Positions 1 through 6,264 of a stretch of 10,823 nucleotides of DNA are shown one piece after another (positions within the stretch are counted from its first letter, which is position 1; every line of letters begins with the position of its first letter). The notes beneath the pieces are model-generated. The model had not been told where the DNA came from, ran no database searches, and saw nothing but the letters and a program-made list of their open reading frames with translations. The translations under genes were made by a program, and so were the position numbers. The stretch is from Pseudomonadota bacterium. GTDB taxonomy: Bacteria; Pseudomonadota; Alphaproteobacteria; Parvibaculales; Parvibaculaceae. Where the stretch lies: NCBI GenBank assembly GCA_021780275.1, contig JAJXZC010000005.1:1-10823 (forward strand), written 5' to 3'.

Positions 1-810
<810 letters not shown>

Positions 811-823
811 GGCCGAACCTCCC

Positions 824-851
824 CTAAACCCTTTCCACGGGTTGAGTTTTT
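824..851 (+). terminator. Probable intrinsic terminator after prs
   Basis: Fourteen bases after the prs stop, CTAAACCC (824-831) pairs with GGGTTGAG (839-846). This is an eight-position stem with one A/G mismatch and a 7-nt loop, followed directly by five T (847-851). Its shape fits a modest Rho-independent terminator. Its 3' arm overlaps the -35 box of the predicted rplY promoter. Confidence 0.55.
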
Positions 852-870
852 CCCTTTCGGGCGCTATAAC
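842..870 (+). promoter_or_regulatory. Sigma70-type promoter for rplY
   Basis: TTGAGT (842-847) is separated by exactly 17 bases from TATAAC (865-870), matching 4/6 and 5/6 of the sigma70 consensus. It is the best promoter match noticed in the window. Transcription would start near 876-878, leaving a leader of roughly 90 nt before the rplY start at 966. It would let rplY-pth-ychF be transcribed independently of prs. Predicted from sequence only. Confidence 0.55.
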
Positions 871-880
871 GCGCCCCAAC

Positions 881-948
881 CGGCGTCCACACCCCTGGAG
901 GAAACGCCGCGAGCCACCGGCGGGCAGCCCGTCCCCGGGGCTATTTTT
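881..948 (+). promoter_or_regulatory. Structured rplY leader with possible attenuator
   Basis: The leader can fold into several hairpins. CGGCGT (881-886) pairs with ACGCCG (904-909), enclosing a CCA/TGG stem (887-889/896-898). CGGG (921-924) can pair with CCCG (928-931). Alternatively AGCCC (926-930) can pair with GGGCT (938-942), which is followed by ATTTTT (943-948) and so resembles an intrinsic terminator. The last two hairpins share bases 928-930 and cannot coexist, as in a terminator/antiterminator switch. The ribosome binding site GGAG (952-955) follows at once. Folding was judged by eye; function is inference. Confidence 0.35.
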
Positions 949-965
949 GCTGGAGAATCAATGCC

Positions 966-1643
966 ATGGCTGAGACCCTGACGCTCAAGGCCGAGGCGCG
1001 TACGAAGAGCAGCAAGGGGGCTGTTCGCTCGCTTCGCCTCGCAGGCCGCGTCCCCGCCGTCATTTACGGCGACAAGAAGACCCCTGAACTGATTTCGGTC
1101 GACTACAAGGCCGTGAACGCCCTCTACCAGACGGGCACCTTCACGAGCCACATCCTCGACGTCGAGATCGACGGCCGCAAGGAGCGCGTCATTCCGCGCG
1201 ACGTGCAGCGCGAGCCCGTGCGCGACTTCCTCATCCATGTGGATTTCCTGCGCGTCGGCAAGAATGCGAGCATCACGGTCGAAGTTCCGGTTCACTTCGT
1301 GAACCATGAAGCCTCGCCGGGCATGAAGGCCGGCGGCGTGCTGAACATCGTCAGCCACGAGATCGAACTCTCCTGCCCGGCGGACTCGATCCCCGAGGCG
1401 ATCGAGATCGACCTCACCGGCTACGAAATGGGTTCGTCGATCCATATCTCGGCCGTCAAGCTCCCGGCTGGCGTGAAGCCGACCTCGTCGGACCGTGACT
1501 TCACTGTCGCGACGATTGCCGCGCCTGCGGCCGTCGTTTCGGCCGAAGCTTCGGCGCCTGCCGCCGCTGCTGCGGCTCCGGCTGCTGCGAAGGGCGCTGC
1601 GGCTCCTGCCGCTGCCGCCAAGGCGCCCGCGGCGAAGAAGTAA
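966..1643 (+). CDS. rplY: 50S ribosomal protein L25/TL5/CTC family
   Basis: Ribosomal protein that binds 5S rRNA in the central protuberance of the large subunit. The 225-residue product is the long CTC form. An N-terminal L25 beta-barrel spans about residues 4-92, including GRVPAVIYG, and a C-terminal TL5 domain spans about 100-184. Then comes a low-complexity tail (about 185-225) of Ala, Pro and Lys, a common disordered extension in alphaproteobacterial L25. The ATG at 966 is chosen because it gives the family start MAETLTLKAEAR. The ATG at 961 is in another frame. The ribosome binding site is GGAG at 952-955. It has its own promoter and a structured leader, and is followed 24 nt later by pth, likely as one transcript. 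Confidence 0.96.
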   Translation: MAETLTLKAEARTKSSKGAVRSLRLAGRVPAVIYGDKKTPELISVDYKAVNALYQTGTFTSHILDVEIDGRKERVIPRDVQREPVRDFLIHVDFLRVGKNASITVEVPVHFVNHEASPGMKAGGVLNIVSHEIELSCPADSIPEAIEIDLTGYEMGSSIHISAVKLPAGVKPTSSDRDFTVATIAAPAAVVSAEASAPAAAAAAPAAAKGAAAPAAAAKAPAAKK

Positions 1644-1667
1644 TCTGGTTAGCCGGAGGCCGACGCG

Positions 1668-2297
1668 ATGCTGCTTCTCGTCGGCCTCGGCAATCCGGGT
1701 CCCAAATACGCCTTCAACAGGCACAATATCGGCTTCATGGCGGTGGATGCGATCATCCGCCGCCATTCCTTTTCGCCGGAGCGGCCGCGCTTTCAGGGCC
1801 TCGTCAGCGAAGGCACGCTTGGCGGCGACAAGATCATTGCGCTGAAGCCGATGACCTACATGAATGAATCCGGCCGCTCGGTCGGCGAGGCCATGCGCTT
1901 CTACAAGCTCACGCCCGATCAGGTCGTCGTCATGCATGACGAGCTCGACCTGCCGGAAGGCAAGCTCCGCATCAAGACGGGCGGCGGACATGGCGGCCAT
2001 AACGGCCTGCGCTCCATCGACGCCCATATCGGGCAGAACTACCGCCGCGTGCGCCTCGGCATCGGCCATCCCGGCGACAAGGACCGCGTGCTCGGCCATG
2101 TGCTGGGCGATTTCTCGAAGGCCGACCTGAAGTGGCTTGAGCCCTTCCTCGACGCCATTACGGATGCGTCCCCTCTTCTCGGCGAAGGCCATTTCAACAG
2201 CTTCGCCAACCGGGTGCATCTCGCGCTCAATCCGGAGCCGGAAAAGAAAAAGCCGGCACCGAAGGACCAGAAGACCAAAGAAAACGGAGAGAAGTAG
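1668..2297 (+). CDS. pth: Peptidyl-tRNA hydrolase
   Basis: Cleaves the ester bond of peptidyl-tRNAs released prematurely from ribosomes, recycling tRNA; cytosolic. The product has 209 residues. Family residues are all present: N9 in GLGNPG, catalytic H19 in NRHNIGF, N66 in TYMNESG, D91 in MHDELDL and N112 in GGHNGLRS, corresponding to E. coli N10, H20, N68, D93 and N114. A Lys/Pro/Glu-rich C-terminal tail (about residues 188-209) extends beyond the E. coli length, as often seen in alphaproteobacteria. The ATG at 1668 follows a good GGAGG (1655-1659) at 8-nt spacing. It sits 24 nt after rplY and 2 nt before ychF, supporting one translation-related operon. Confidence 0.97.
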   Translation: MLLLVGLGNPGPKYAFNRHNIGFMAVDAIIRRHSFSPERPRFQGLVSEGTLGGDKIIALKPMTYMNESGRSVGEAMRFYKLTPDQVVVMHDELDLPEGKLRIKTGGGHGGHNGLRSIDAHIGQNYRRVRLGIGHPGDKDRVLGHVLGDFSKADLKWLEPFLDAITDASPLLGEGHFNSFANRVHLALNPEPEKKKPAPKDQKTKENGEK

Positions 2298-2299
2298 TC

Positions 2300-3409
2300 A
2301 TGGGTTTCAAGTGCGGCATCGTCGGATTGCCCAATGTCGGCAAGTCGACCCTTTTCAATGCGCTGACCCAGACAGCGTCGGCGCAGGCCGCGAACTACCC
2401 GTTCTGCACCATCGAGCCGAATGTCGGCGAAGTGGCCGTGCCCGATCCGCGCCTCGAAACGCTCTCGGCGGCGGCAAAGAGCAAGGAAATCATTCCGACG
2501 CGCCTCACCTTCGTCGACATTGCCGGCCTCGTGAAGGGCGCCTCGCAGGGTGAAGGCCTCGGCAACCAGTTCCTCGCCAATATCCGCGAGGTCGATGCGG
2601 TGGCCTATGTGCTGCGCTGCTTCGAGGATGGCGACATCGTGCATGTCGCAGGCAAGATCGACCCGCTGGCCGACGCCGAAATCGTCGAAACGGAATTGAT
2701 GCTCGCCGATCTCGAAAGCCTCGAGAAGCGCGTGACCCCGCTCGAAAAGAAGGCCAAGGGCGGCGACAAGGAAGCAAAGCAGCTCGTCGACCTGATGAAC
2801 ACCGCGCTGGAACTTCTGCGCGATGGCAAGCCCGCTCGCCTCGCCGTGAAACAGGGCAAGATTTCCGAAGAAGACATGAAGGCGTGGAACGGGCTCAACC
2901 TCCTCACCTCGAAGCCCGTTCTTTACGTCTGCAATGTCGATGAAGGTTCCGCCGCCACCGGCAACGCCTTCTCGAAGCAGGTCGAGGCTCGCGCCGCCGC
3001 CGAAGGCGCGGAAGCGGTCGTCATCTCCGCGCGCATCGAGGAAGAGATCGCGCAGCTTCCGACCGAAGAGCGCACCGAGTTCCTCGAAACGCTCGGCCTC
3101 GAAGAGCCCGGCCTCAACCGCCTCATCCATGCGGGCTACAAGCTCCTCCACCTCATCACCTATTTCACGGTGGGCCCGAAGGAAACGCGCGCCTGGACGA
3201 TCACGGTCGGCACACGCGCGCCGGCCGCCGCCGGAGTCATCCATACGGATTTCGAAAAGGGCTTCATCCGCGCCGAAACCATCGCCTATGAGGACTACGT
3301 CAAGCTCGGCGGCGAGCAGGGCGCAAAAGACGCCGGCAAGATGCGGCTCGAAGGCAAGGAATACGTGGTGCAGGACGGCGACGTCATGCACTTCCGCTTC
3401 GCGAACTGA
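2300..3409 (+). CDS. ychF: Redox-regulated P-loop ATPase YchF/OLA1
   Basis: Obg-related P-loop NTPase that associates with ribosomes and, unlike most of its relatives, prefers ATP. The product has 369 residues, close to the usual 363. The G1 P-loop GLPNVGKST is at residues 9-17 and the G3 motif VDIAG at about 73-77. The G4 position reads NVDE (residues 212-215) instead of NKxD, the change known to shift specificity from GTP to ATP. A coiled-coil-like segment spans roughly 130-170, and a TGS domain covers about 280-367, ending with the typical VQDGDVMHFRFAN. The start at 2300 is two bases after the pth TAG, with GGAG at 2286-2289. It closes the housekeeping operon and is followed by a strong hairpin. 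Confidence 0.97.
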   Translation: MGFKCGIVGLPNVGKSTLFNALTQTASAQAANYPFCTIEPNVGEVAVPDPRLETLSAAAKSKEIIPTRLTFVDIAGLVKGASQGEGLGNQFLANIREVDAVAYVLRCFEDGDIVHVAGKIDPLADAEIVETELMLADLESLEKRVTPLEKKAKGGDKEAKQLVDLMNTALELLRDGKPARLAVKQGKISEEDMKAWNGLNLLTSKPVLYVCNVDEGSAATGNAFSKQVEARAAAEGAEAVVISARIEEEIAQLPTEERTEFLETLGLEEPGLNRLIHAGYKLLHLITYFTVGPKETRAWTITVGTRAPAAAGVIHTDFEKGFIRAETIAYEDYVKLGGEQGAKDAGKMRLEGKEYVVQDGDVMHFRFAN

Positions 3410-3413
3410 CGTC

Positions 3414-3434
3414 AGGGGGAGCATTGCTCCCCCT
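3414..3434 (+). terminator. Perfect 9-bp hairpin after ychF, possible terminator
   Basis: AGGGGGAGC (3414-3422) pairs perfectly with GCTCCCCCT (3426-3434) around an ATT loop, five bases after the ychF stop. No T run follows, so it may act as a weak terminator, as a 3'-end stabiliser, or together with Rho. It marks the likely end of the rplY-pth-ychF transcript. Confidence 0.5.
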
Positions 3435-3483
3435 ACTGCTATCTGGTTACGCTGCAACAGTTCCGGGCGGAGAATGATCAGGG

Positions 3484-3503
3484 TGGCCAGAGAGATCTGG
3501 TCA
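3484..3503 (+). promoter_or_regulatory. GAGA-loop hairpin / palindrome upstream of the maoC operon
   Basis: TGGCCAGA (3484-3491) and TCTGGTCA (3496-3503) form an 8-bp stem with a single G-U pair around a GAGA loop, which is a GNRA-type tetraloop. It lies 25 nt before the ATG at 3529. As RNA it would be a stable 5'-leader hairpin; as DNA it is a near-perfect palindrome suitable as an operator. Which applies cannot be decided here. I found no convincing promoter in 3435-3528. Confidence 0.35.
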
Positions 3504-3528
3504 AGTGTCTGAGTGAGTGGTGAGTGAA

Positions 3529-3996
3529 ATGCCCAAATATTACTGGGAAGATTTCAAGGTCGGCGACACGCTCGAATTCGGTTCGAAACACGTAACCCGC
3601 GAAGAGATTCTCGAGTTCGCGAGCGAATTCGATCCCCAGCCATTCCACCTCGACGAAGAAGCCGCAAAGAAGTCCATACTGGGCGGCCTTTGCGCCAGCG
3701 GCTGGCACACCAGCGCCATGCTGAAGCGCATGATCTGCGACGCATTCGTTCTGGACTCCGCCACCGTCGGCATACCCAGCATCGAGGAGATACGCTGGAA
3801 AAAGCCCGTCTATGTCGATGACGTGCTTTCGGTCAAACGCACCTGCATCGAACGGCGCACGTCCAAACGCCAGCCGGGAATGGGCCTGACCCGCTTCGCC
3901 TACGAGGTCTTCAACCAGAAGCGGGAAGTCGTGATGACGATGGTGGGCTGGGTCAAGTATGGCCGCCGCCACGCCGACGAAGCGGTGGAGGCCTGA
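3529..3996 (+). CDS. MaoC-like acyl-CoA hydratase/dehydratase, first of a tandem pair
   Basis: Single hotdog-fold enzyme of the MaoC/R-specific enoyl-CoA hydratase family, 155 residues, which typically adds or removes water on CoA thioesters. The hydratase motif is clear: FASEFDPQPFHLD gives the catalytic pair D35 and H40, followed by GGLCASGWHT (about residues 52-61). The start is the ATG at 3529 (MPKYYWEDFKVGD, the usual N-terminus). An in-frame GTG at 3517 would add four residues, and neither has a strong Shine-Dalgarno sequence. The gene overlaps the next hydratase by one base (TGATG), so the two are translationally coupled and may form a heteromer. Substrate unknown; neighbours suggest acid or ester catabolism. 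Family assignment is secure, function is not. Confidence 0.9.
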   Translation: MPKYYWEDFKVGDTLEFGSKHVTREEILEFASEFDPQPFHLDEEAAKKSILGGLCASGWHTSAMLKRMICDAFVLDSATVGIPSIEEIRWKKPVYVDDVLSVKRTCIERRTSKRQPGMGLTRFAYEVFNQKREVVMTMVGWVKYGRRHADEAVEA

Positions 3997-4484
3997 TGCC
4001 CTGGTTCGAGGATATTGAGCTCAACGTCAAAACGGAGCTCGGCAGCCATACATTCACCGAAGAGGAAATCATCCGCTTCGCGCGCAAATACGATCCGACG
4101 CCGTTCCATGTCGATCCGGAAGCGGGGAAAGACAGTCCCTTCGGCGGCCTCATAGCAAGCCGGTGGCACACGGCGGCGACATGGATGAAGCTCATGGTGC
4201 CGCATGTCCGGGGTCGCGTTGAGCAGCCGGACGAAACGGGCCGCACACCTTCGGCAGGCCCCTCGCCGGGCGTTCTCGACCTTCAATGGCCAAACCCCGT
4301 TCGGCCCGGCGACACGATCAGCTACTCGACGACGCCCGTCGAAAAGGTGGAGATGCGTTCGCGTCCGGAATGGGGCATCCTCAGGAGCCGCAACGAAGGC
4401 GTGAACCAGAGGGGAGAGCTTGTCCTGCACTTCATCGGGCAGGCTCTCATCGAACGAAAACCAAGGACCGGGGAGACGAAGTGA
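3996..4484 (+). CDS. MaoC-like acyl-CoA hydratase/dehydratase, second of a tandem pair
   Basis: Second single-domain hotdog protein, 162 residues, clearly a divergent paralogue of the gene before it. FARKYDPTPFHVD carries the D33/H38 catalytic pair, and FGGLIASRWHT (about residues 47-57) aligns with GGLCASGWHT in the partner. It is longer in the middle, with a Pro/Gly-rich loop around 75-92. GGAGG (3987-3991) precedes the ATG at 3996, which shares its A with the upstream stop. Its own TGA shares its last base with the next start at 4484. In known heteromeric MaoC hydratases one subunit may lose catalytic residues; here both keep them, so either could be active. Substrate not recognised. Confidence 0.9.
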   Translation: MPWFEDIELNVKTELGSHTFTEEEIIRFARKYDPTPFHVDPEAGKDSPFGGLIASRWHTAATWMKLMVPHVRGRVEQPDETGRTPSAGPSPGVLDLQWPNPVRPGDTISYSTTPVEKVEMRSRPEWGILRSRNEGVNQRGELVLHFIGQALIERKPRTGETK

Positions 4485-5161
4485 TGTCGCACAAGGGCAA
4501 GATGATCACGCTGAAGAGCGGCGACGGCGCCGACATTCTCGCCTATCACGTGAAGGCGGAAGGCACGCGCAAGGGCGGCCTCGTTCTCATCATGGAAATC
4601 TTCGGCGTCACCGACCACATCAAGGATCTTTGCGACGGCTATGCCGCGCGTGGCTATGACGTCGTCTCGCCGCAGCTCTATGACCGGCAGGTCAGGGACT
4701 TCAAGGCGACCTACAGCCAGGAAGACATCCAGAAGTCGCTCGAATACCGCGCGAAGAACCCGATCGAGAACACGGTCATGGACGTGCAGGCGAGCGTGGA
4801 CATGCTTCGCGCCGACGGCAACAAGAAGGTCTTCATCACCGGCTATTGCTACGGCGGCACCGTTTCATGGGTTGCGGCCTGCCGCGTGAAGGGCCTCGAC
4901 GCCGCAGCCTGCTACTATGGCGGCGCGATCAAGGACTTCCTCGACGAAACGCCGAAATGCCCGACCATCAATCATTTCGGCGAGAAGGATCATTCGATCC
5001 CGATGGACGTCGTCGAGAAGATCAAGAAGGCGCACCCCGAAGTGCCGTCCTATGTCTATGACGCCGACCATGGCTTCAACTCCGACCGCCGCAATAATTA
5101 CGACAAGGCGGCGGCTGAACTCGCGCTGAAGCGCACGCTGGAGCTGTTCGAGAAGGCGTGA
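4484..5161 (+). CDS. Dienelactone hydrolase family protein
   Basis: Alpha/beta-hydrolase of the dienelactone hydrolase family, 225 residues, cytosolic. Classical members open the lactone ring of dienelactones in chloroaromatic breakdown; many homologues act on other esters. The Cys-Asp-His triad is visible: C122 in GYCYGG, D169 in GEKDHS and H196 in DADHGFN, plus the conserved E38 in IMEIFG that primes the cysteine. The start at 4484 is preferred over in-frame upstream codons inside the previous gene, because GGGGAG (4470-4475) lies 8 nt upstream and MSHKGKMITL fits the family. It is coupled to the second MaoC gene by TGATG. No other aromatic-degradation gene is nearby, so a chlorocatechol role is doubtful. 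Confidence 0.92.
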   Translation: MSHKGKMITLKSGDGADILAYHVKAEGTRKGGLVLIMEIFGVTDHIKDLCDGYAARGYDVVSPQLYDRQVRDFKATYSQEDIQKSLEYRAKNPIENTVMDVQASVDMLRADGNKKVFITGYCYGGTVSWVAACRVKGLDAAACYYGGAIKDFLDETPKCPTINHFGEKDHSIPMDVVEKIKKAHPEVPSYVYDADHGFNSDRRNNYDKAAAELALKRTLELFEKA

Positions 5162-5184
5162 GACCGCCCCAATTTCAGCTATCC

Positions 5185-5221
5185 ACAATTTCATTGCGTC
5201 ATCGCCAATTCGCGCCATATT
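5185..5221 (+). promoter_or_regulatory. Candidate ohrR promoter with OhrR-like half-sites
   Basis: CAAT (5186-5189) and ATTG (5193-5196) form a small palindrome within ACAATTTCATTG, resembling the ACAATT/AATTGT half-sites known for OhrR. It overlaps a possible -35, TTGCGT (5194-5199), followed 16 nt later by CATATT (5216-5221) as a weak -10. The placement suggests autorepression. The match is modest. Confidence 0.3.
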
Positions 5222-5230
5222 GATTGGCGC
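5212..5230. promoter_or_regulatory. Inverted repeat upstream of ohrR
   Basis: GCGCCA (5212-5217) and TGGCGC (5225-5230) are separated by 7 bases. An overlapping longer alternative pairs CGCCAAT (5203-5209) with ATTGGCG (5223-5229). It lies over the possible -10 and 5' end of the ohrR transcript, so it could be an operator or leader structure. Its GC-rich arms do not resemble the AT-rich palindrome upstream of gpx. Confidence 0.3.
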
Positions 5231-5248
5231 CTGACGCGAGCGACGCCC

Positions 5249-5686
5249 ATGAAAAAACCTGCCGATCCCCTGCTTCTCGAAAATCAGCTCTGCTTCGCGC
5301 TTTATTCCGCATCGCTGCAGATGACGAAGCTCTACAAGCCGCTTCTGGCGGAGATTGGCCTCACCTATCCGCAATATCTCGCCATGCTGGCGCTGTGGGA
5401 AAAAGACGGCGTGACGGTCGGCTCGATCGGCGAGCGGCTTTTCCTCGATTCCGGTACGTTGACGCCGCTATTGAAGCGGCTCGAAGCGGCGAAGCTCGTG
5501 AAGCGGAGCCGTAACGGGGCCGATGAGCGGCAGGTGCTGATCCAGCTGACGGACAAGGGCCGATCCTTGAAGAAGGCCGCTTCCGGCATCCCGGCGCAAG
5601 CCGCCTGCGCGGCGGGCCTGCCCATCGACGAACTCGCCAACATCAAGAAAAAGCTGGAGAAGCTGCGGGGAAATCTCACCGGCTGA
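5249..5686 (+). CDS. ohrR: OhrR-type MarR family organic-hydroperoxide-sensing repressor
   Basis: Winged-helix dimeric repressor of 145 residues. The OhrR subgroup is shown by the reactive cysteine C15 in ENQLCFALYSA, with Y19, Y29 and Y40 at the positions known to surround the sensing cysteine of Bacillus subtilis OhrR. A second cysteine, C120, is placed as in two-Cys OhrR proteins that form an intersubunit disulfide on oxidation. The DNA-recognition segment LFLDSGTLTPLLKRLEAAKLV spans about residues 64-84, and the wing carries DERQV (92-96). The ATG at 5249 lacks a clear Shine-Dalgarno sequence, but starting there places Cys15 as expected. The next gene is a peroxidase rather than the usual ohr, and a palindrome lies in its promoter. 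By family knowledge, oxidation releases DNA and induces the peroxidase. Confidence 0.9.
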   Translation: MKKPADPLLLENQLCFALYSASLQMTKLYKPLLAEIGLTYPQYLAMLALWEKDGVTVGSIGERLFLDSGTLTPLLKRLEAAKLVKRSRNGADERQVLIQLTDKGRSLKKAASGIPAQAACAAGLPIDELANIKKKLEKLRGNLTG

Positions 5687-5715
5687 CGCCCCCGAGGCAG
5701 CGGGTGGGAAAAGGC

Positions 5716-5743
5716 TTGCTATTTATATTGTGTACAATATATT
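5716..5743 (+). promoter_or_regulatory. Candidate gpx promoter
   Basis: TTGCTA (5716-5721) is spaced 16 bases from TATATT (5738-5743), matching 4/6 and 5/6 of the sigma70 consensus. It sits in a sharply AT-rich patch (about 5716-5760) within GC-rich DNA. The palindromic operator candidate fills the spacer and overlaps the -10. Confidence 0.45.
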
Positions 5744-5753
5744 TGCTCACAAT
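5724..5753. promoter_or_regulatory. Candidate OhrR operator in front of gpx
   Basis: TATATTGT (5724-5731) and ACAATATA (5734-5741) form an 18-bp palindrome with perfect 8-bp arms around a central GT. A further CACAAT half-site (5748-5753) faces the ATTGTG at 5727-5732. The ATTGT/ACAAT half-sites resemble known OhrR boxes. The site lies between and over the -35 and -10, a classic repressor position, directly downstream of the ohrR gene. Binding by this OhrR is inferred. Confidence 0.55.
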
Positions 5754-5775
5754 ACGATAATCACGGGAGCCGATC

Positions 5776-6264
5776 ATGAGCGACAAGACCGCCTTCGATT
5801 TCGAATTCAAGAGCCTCAGGGGCCAACCTCTTCCCCTCAATGCCTTCAAGGGGCACCCGCTGCTCATCGTCAACACGGCCTCGAAATGCGGCTTCACCCC
5901 GCAATACAAGGGGCTCGAAGCGGTATGGCAGAAGTACAAGGATGAGGGGCTTGTCGTCTTGGGCGTGCCGTCGAACGACTTCGCCAATCAGGAGCCGGGC
6001 GGCGCGGACGAGATCGCCACATTCTGCGAGATGAATTTCGGCGTCGACTTTCCGCTCACCGCAAAGGTCAGCGTCAAGGGCTCCGACGCGCATCCTCTTT
6101 TCAAATGGATCGGCGCGCAGGGCGGCTTTCTTTCGAAGCCGCGCTGGAACTTCTACAAGTATCTGATCGGCCGCGACGGCAAGCTCAAGACATGGTTTGC
6201 CAGCACGACGACGCCGGAGTCGGCGAAATTCGAGAAAGCGATTTCGGAACTGGTGAAGGGCTAA
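5776..6264 (+). CDS. gpx: Glutathione peroxidase family, thioredoxin-type Cys peroxidase
   Basis: Reduces organic and hydrogen peroxides; 162 residues, thioredoxin fold, no signal peptide, so cytosolic. The peroxidatic cysteine is C38 in NTASKCGFTPQY, encoded by TGC (5887-5889), so it is not a selenoprotein. Other catalytic-tetrad residues are Q72 in FANQEPGG and W124/N125 in RWNFYKYL. A second cysteine, C84 in ATFCEMNFGV, matches the resolving cysteine of yeast Gpx3-type enzymes. That points to thioredoxin rather than glutathione as reductant. The ATG at 5776 has GGGAG (5765-5769). The gene follows ohrR with a palindromic operator in its promoter, so peroxide-induced expression is likely. 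Its stop overlaps the end of the convergent FGE gene by four bases. Confidence 0.94.
   Translation: MSDKTAFDFEFKSLRGQPLPLNAFKGHPLLIVNTASKCGFTPQYKGLEAVWQKYKDEGLVVLGVPSNDFANQEPGGADEIATFCEMNFGVDFPLTAKVSVKGSDAHPLFKWIGAQGGFLSKPRWNFYKYLIGRDGKLKTWFASTTTPESAKFEKAISELVKG

Noticed and set aside
864..2219. Long minus-strand open frame of about 450 codons opposite rplY and pth
   Set aside because: Shadow of codon bias in GC-rich genes: it crosses two well-identified genes and their spacer, and its product is rich in Arg, Ala and Asp with no recognisable motif.
2039..3457. Long minus-strand open frame of about 470 codons opposite pth and ychF
   Set aside because: Covers ychF, whose motifs are all intact on the plus strand; the antisense product has no recognisable domain.
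4286..4483. Longer N-terminus for the dienelactone hydrolase
   Set aside because: The extension lies wholly inside the second MaoC gene in another frame; the ATG at 4484 has a good Shine-Dalgarno sequence and gives the normal family length.
5677..5706. Hairpin across the ohrR stop codon (CACCGGCTG with CAGCGGGTG) as a terminator
   Set aside because: It has a G/G mismatch, a 12-nt loop and no T run; too weak to call.
5887..5889. Gpx as a selenoprotein
   Set aside because: The peroxidatic position is encoded by TGC, not TGA, so it is a cysteine enzyme.
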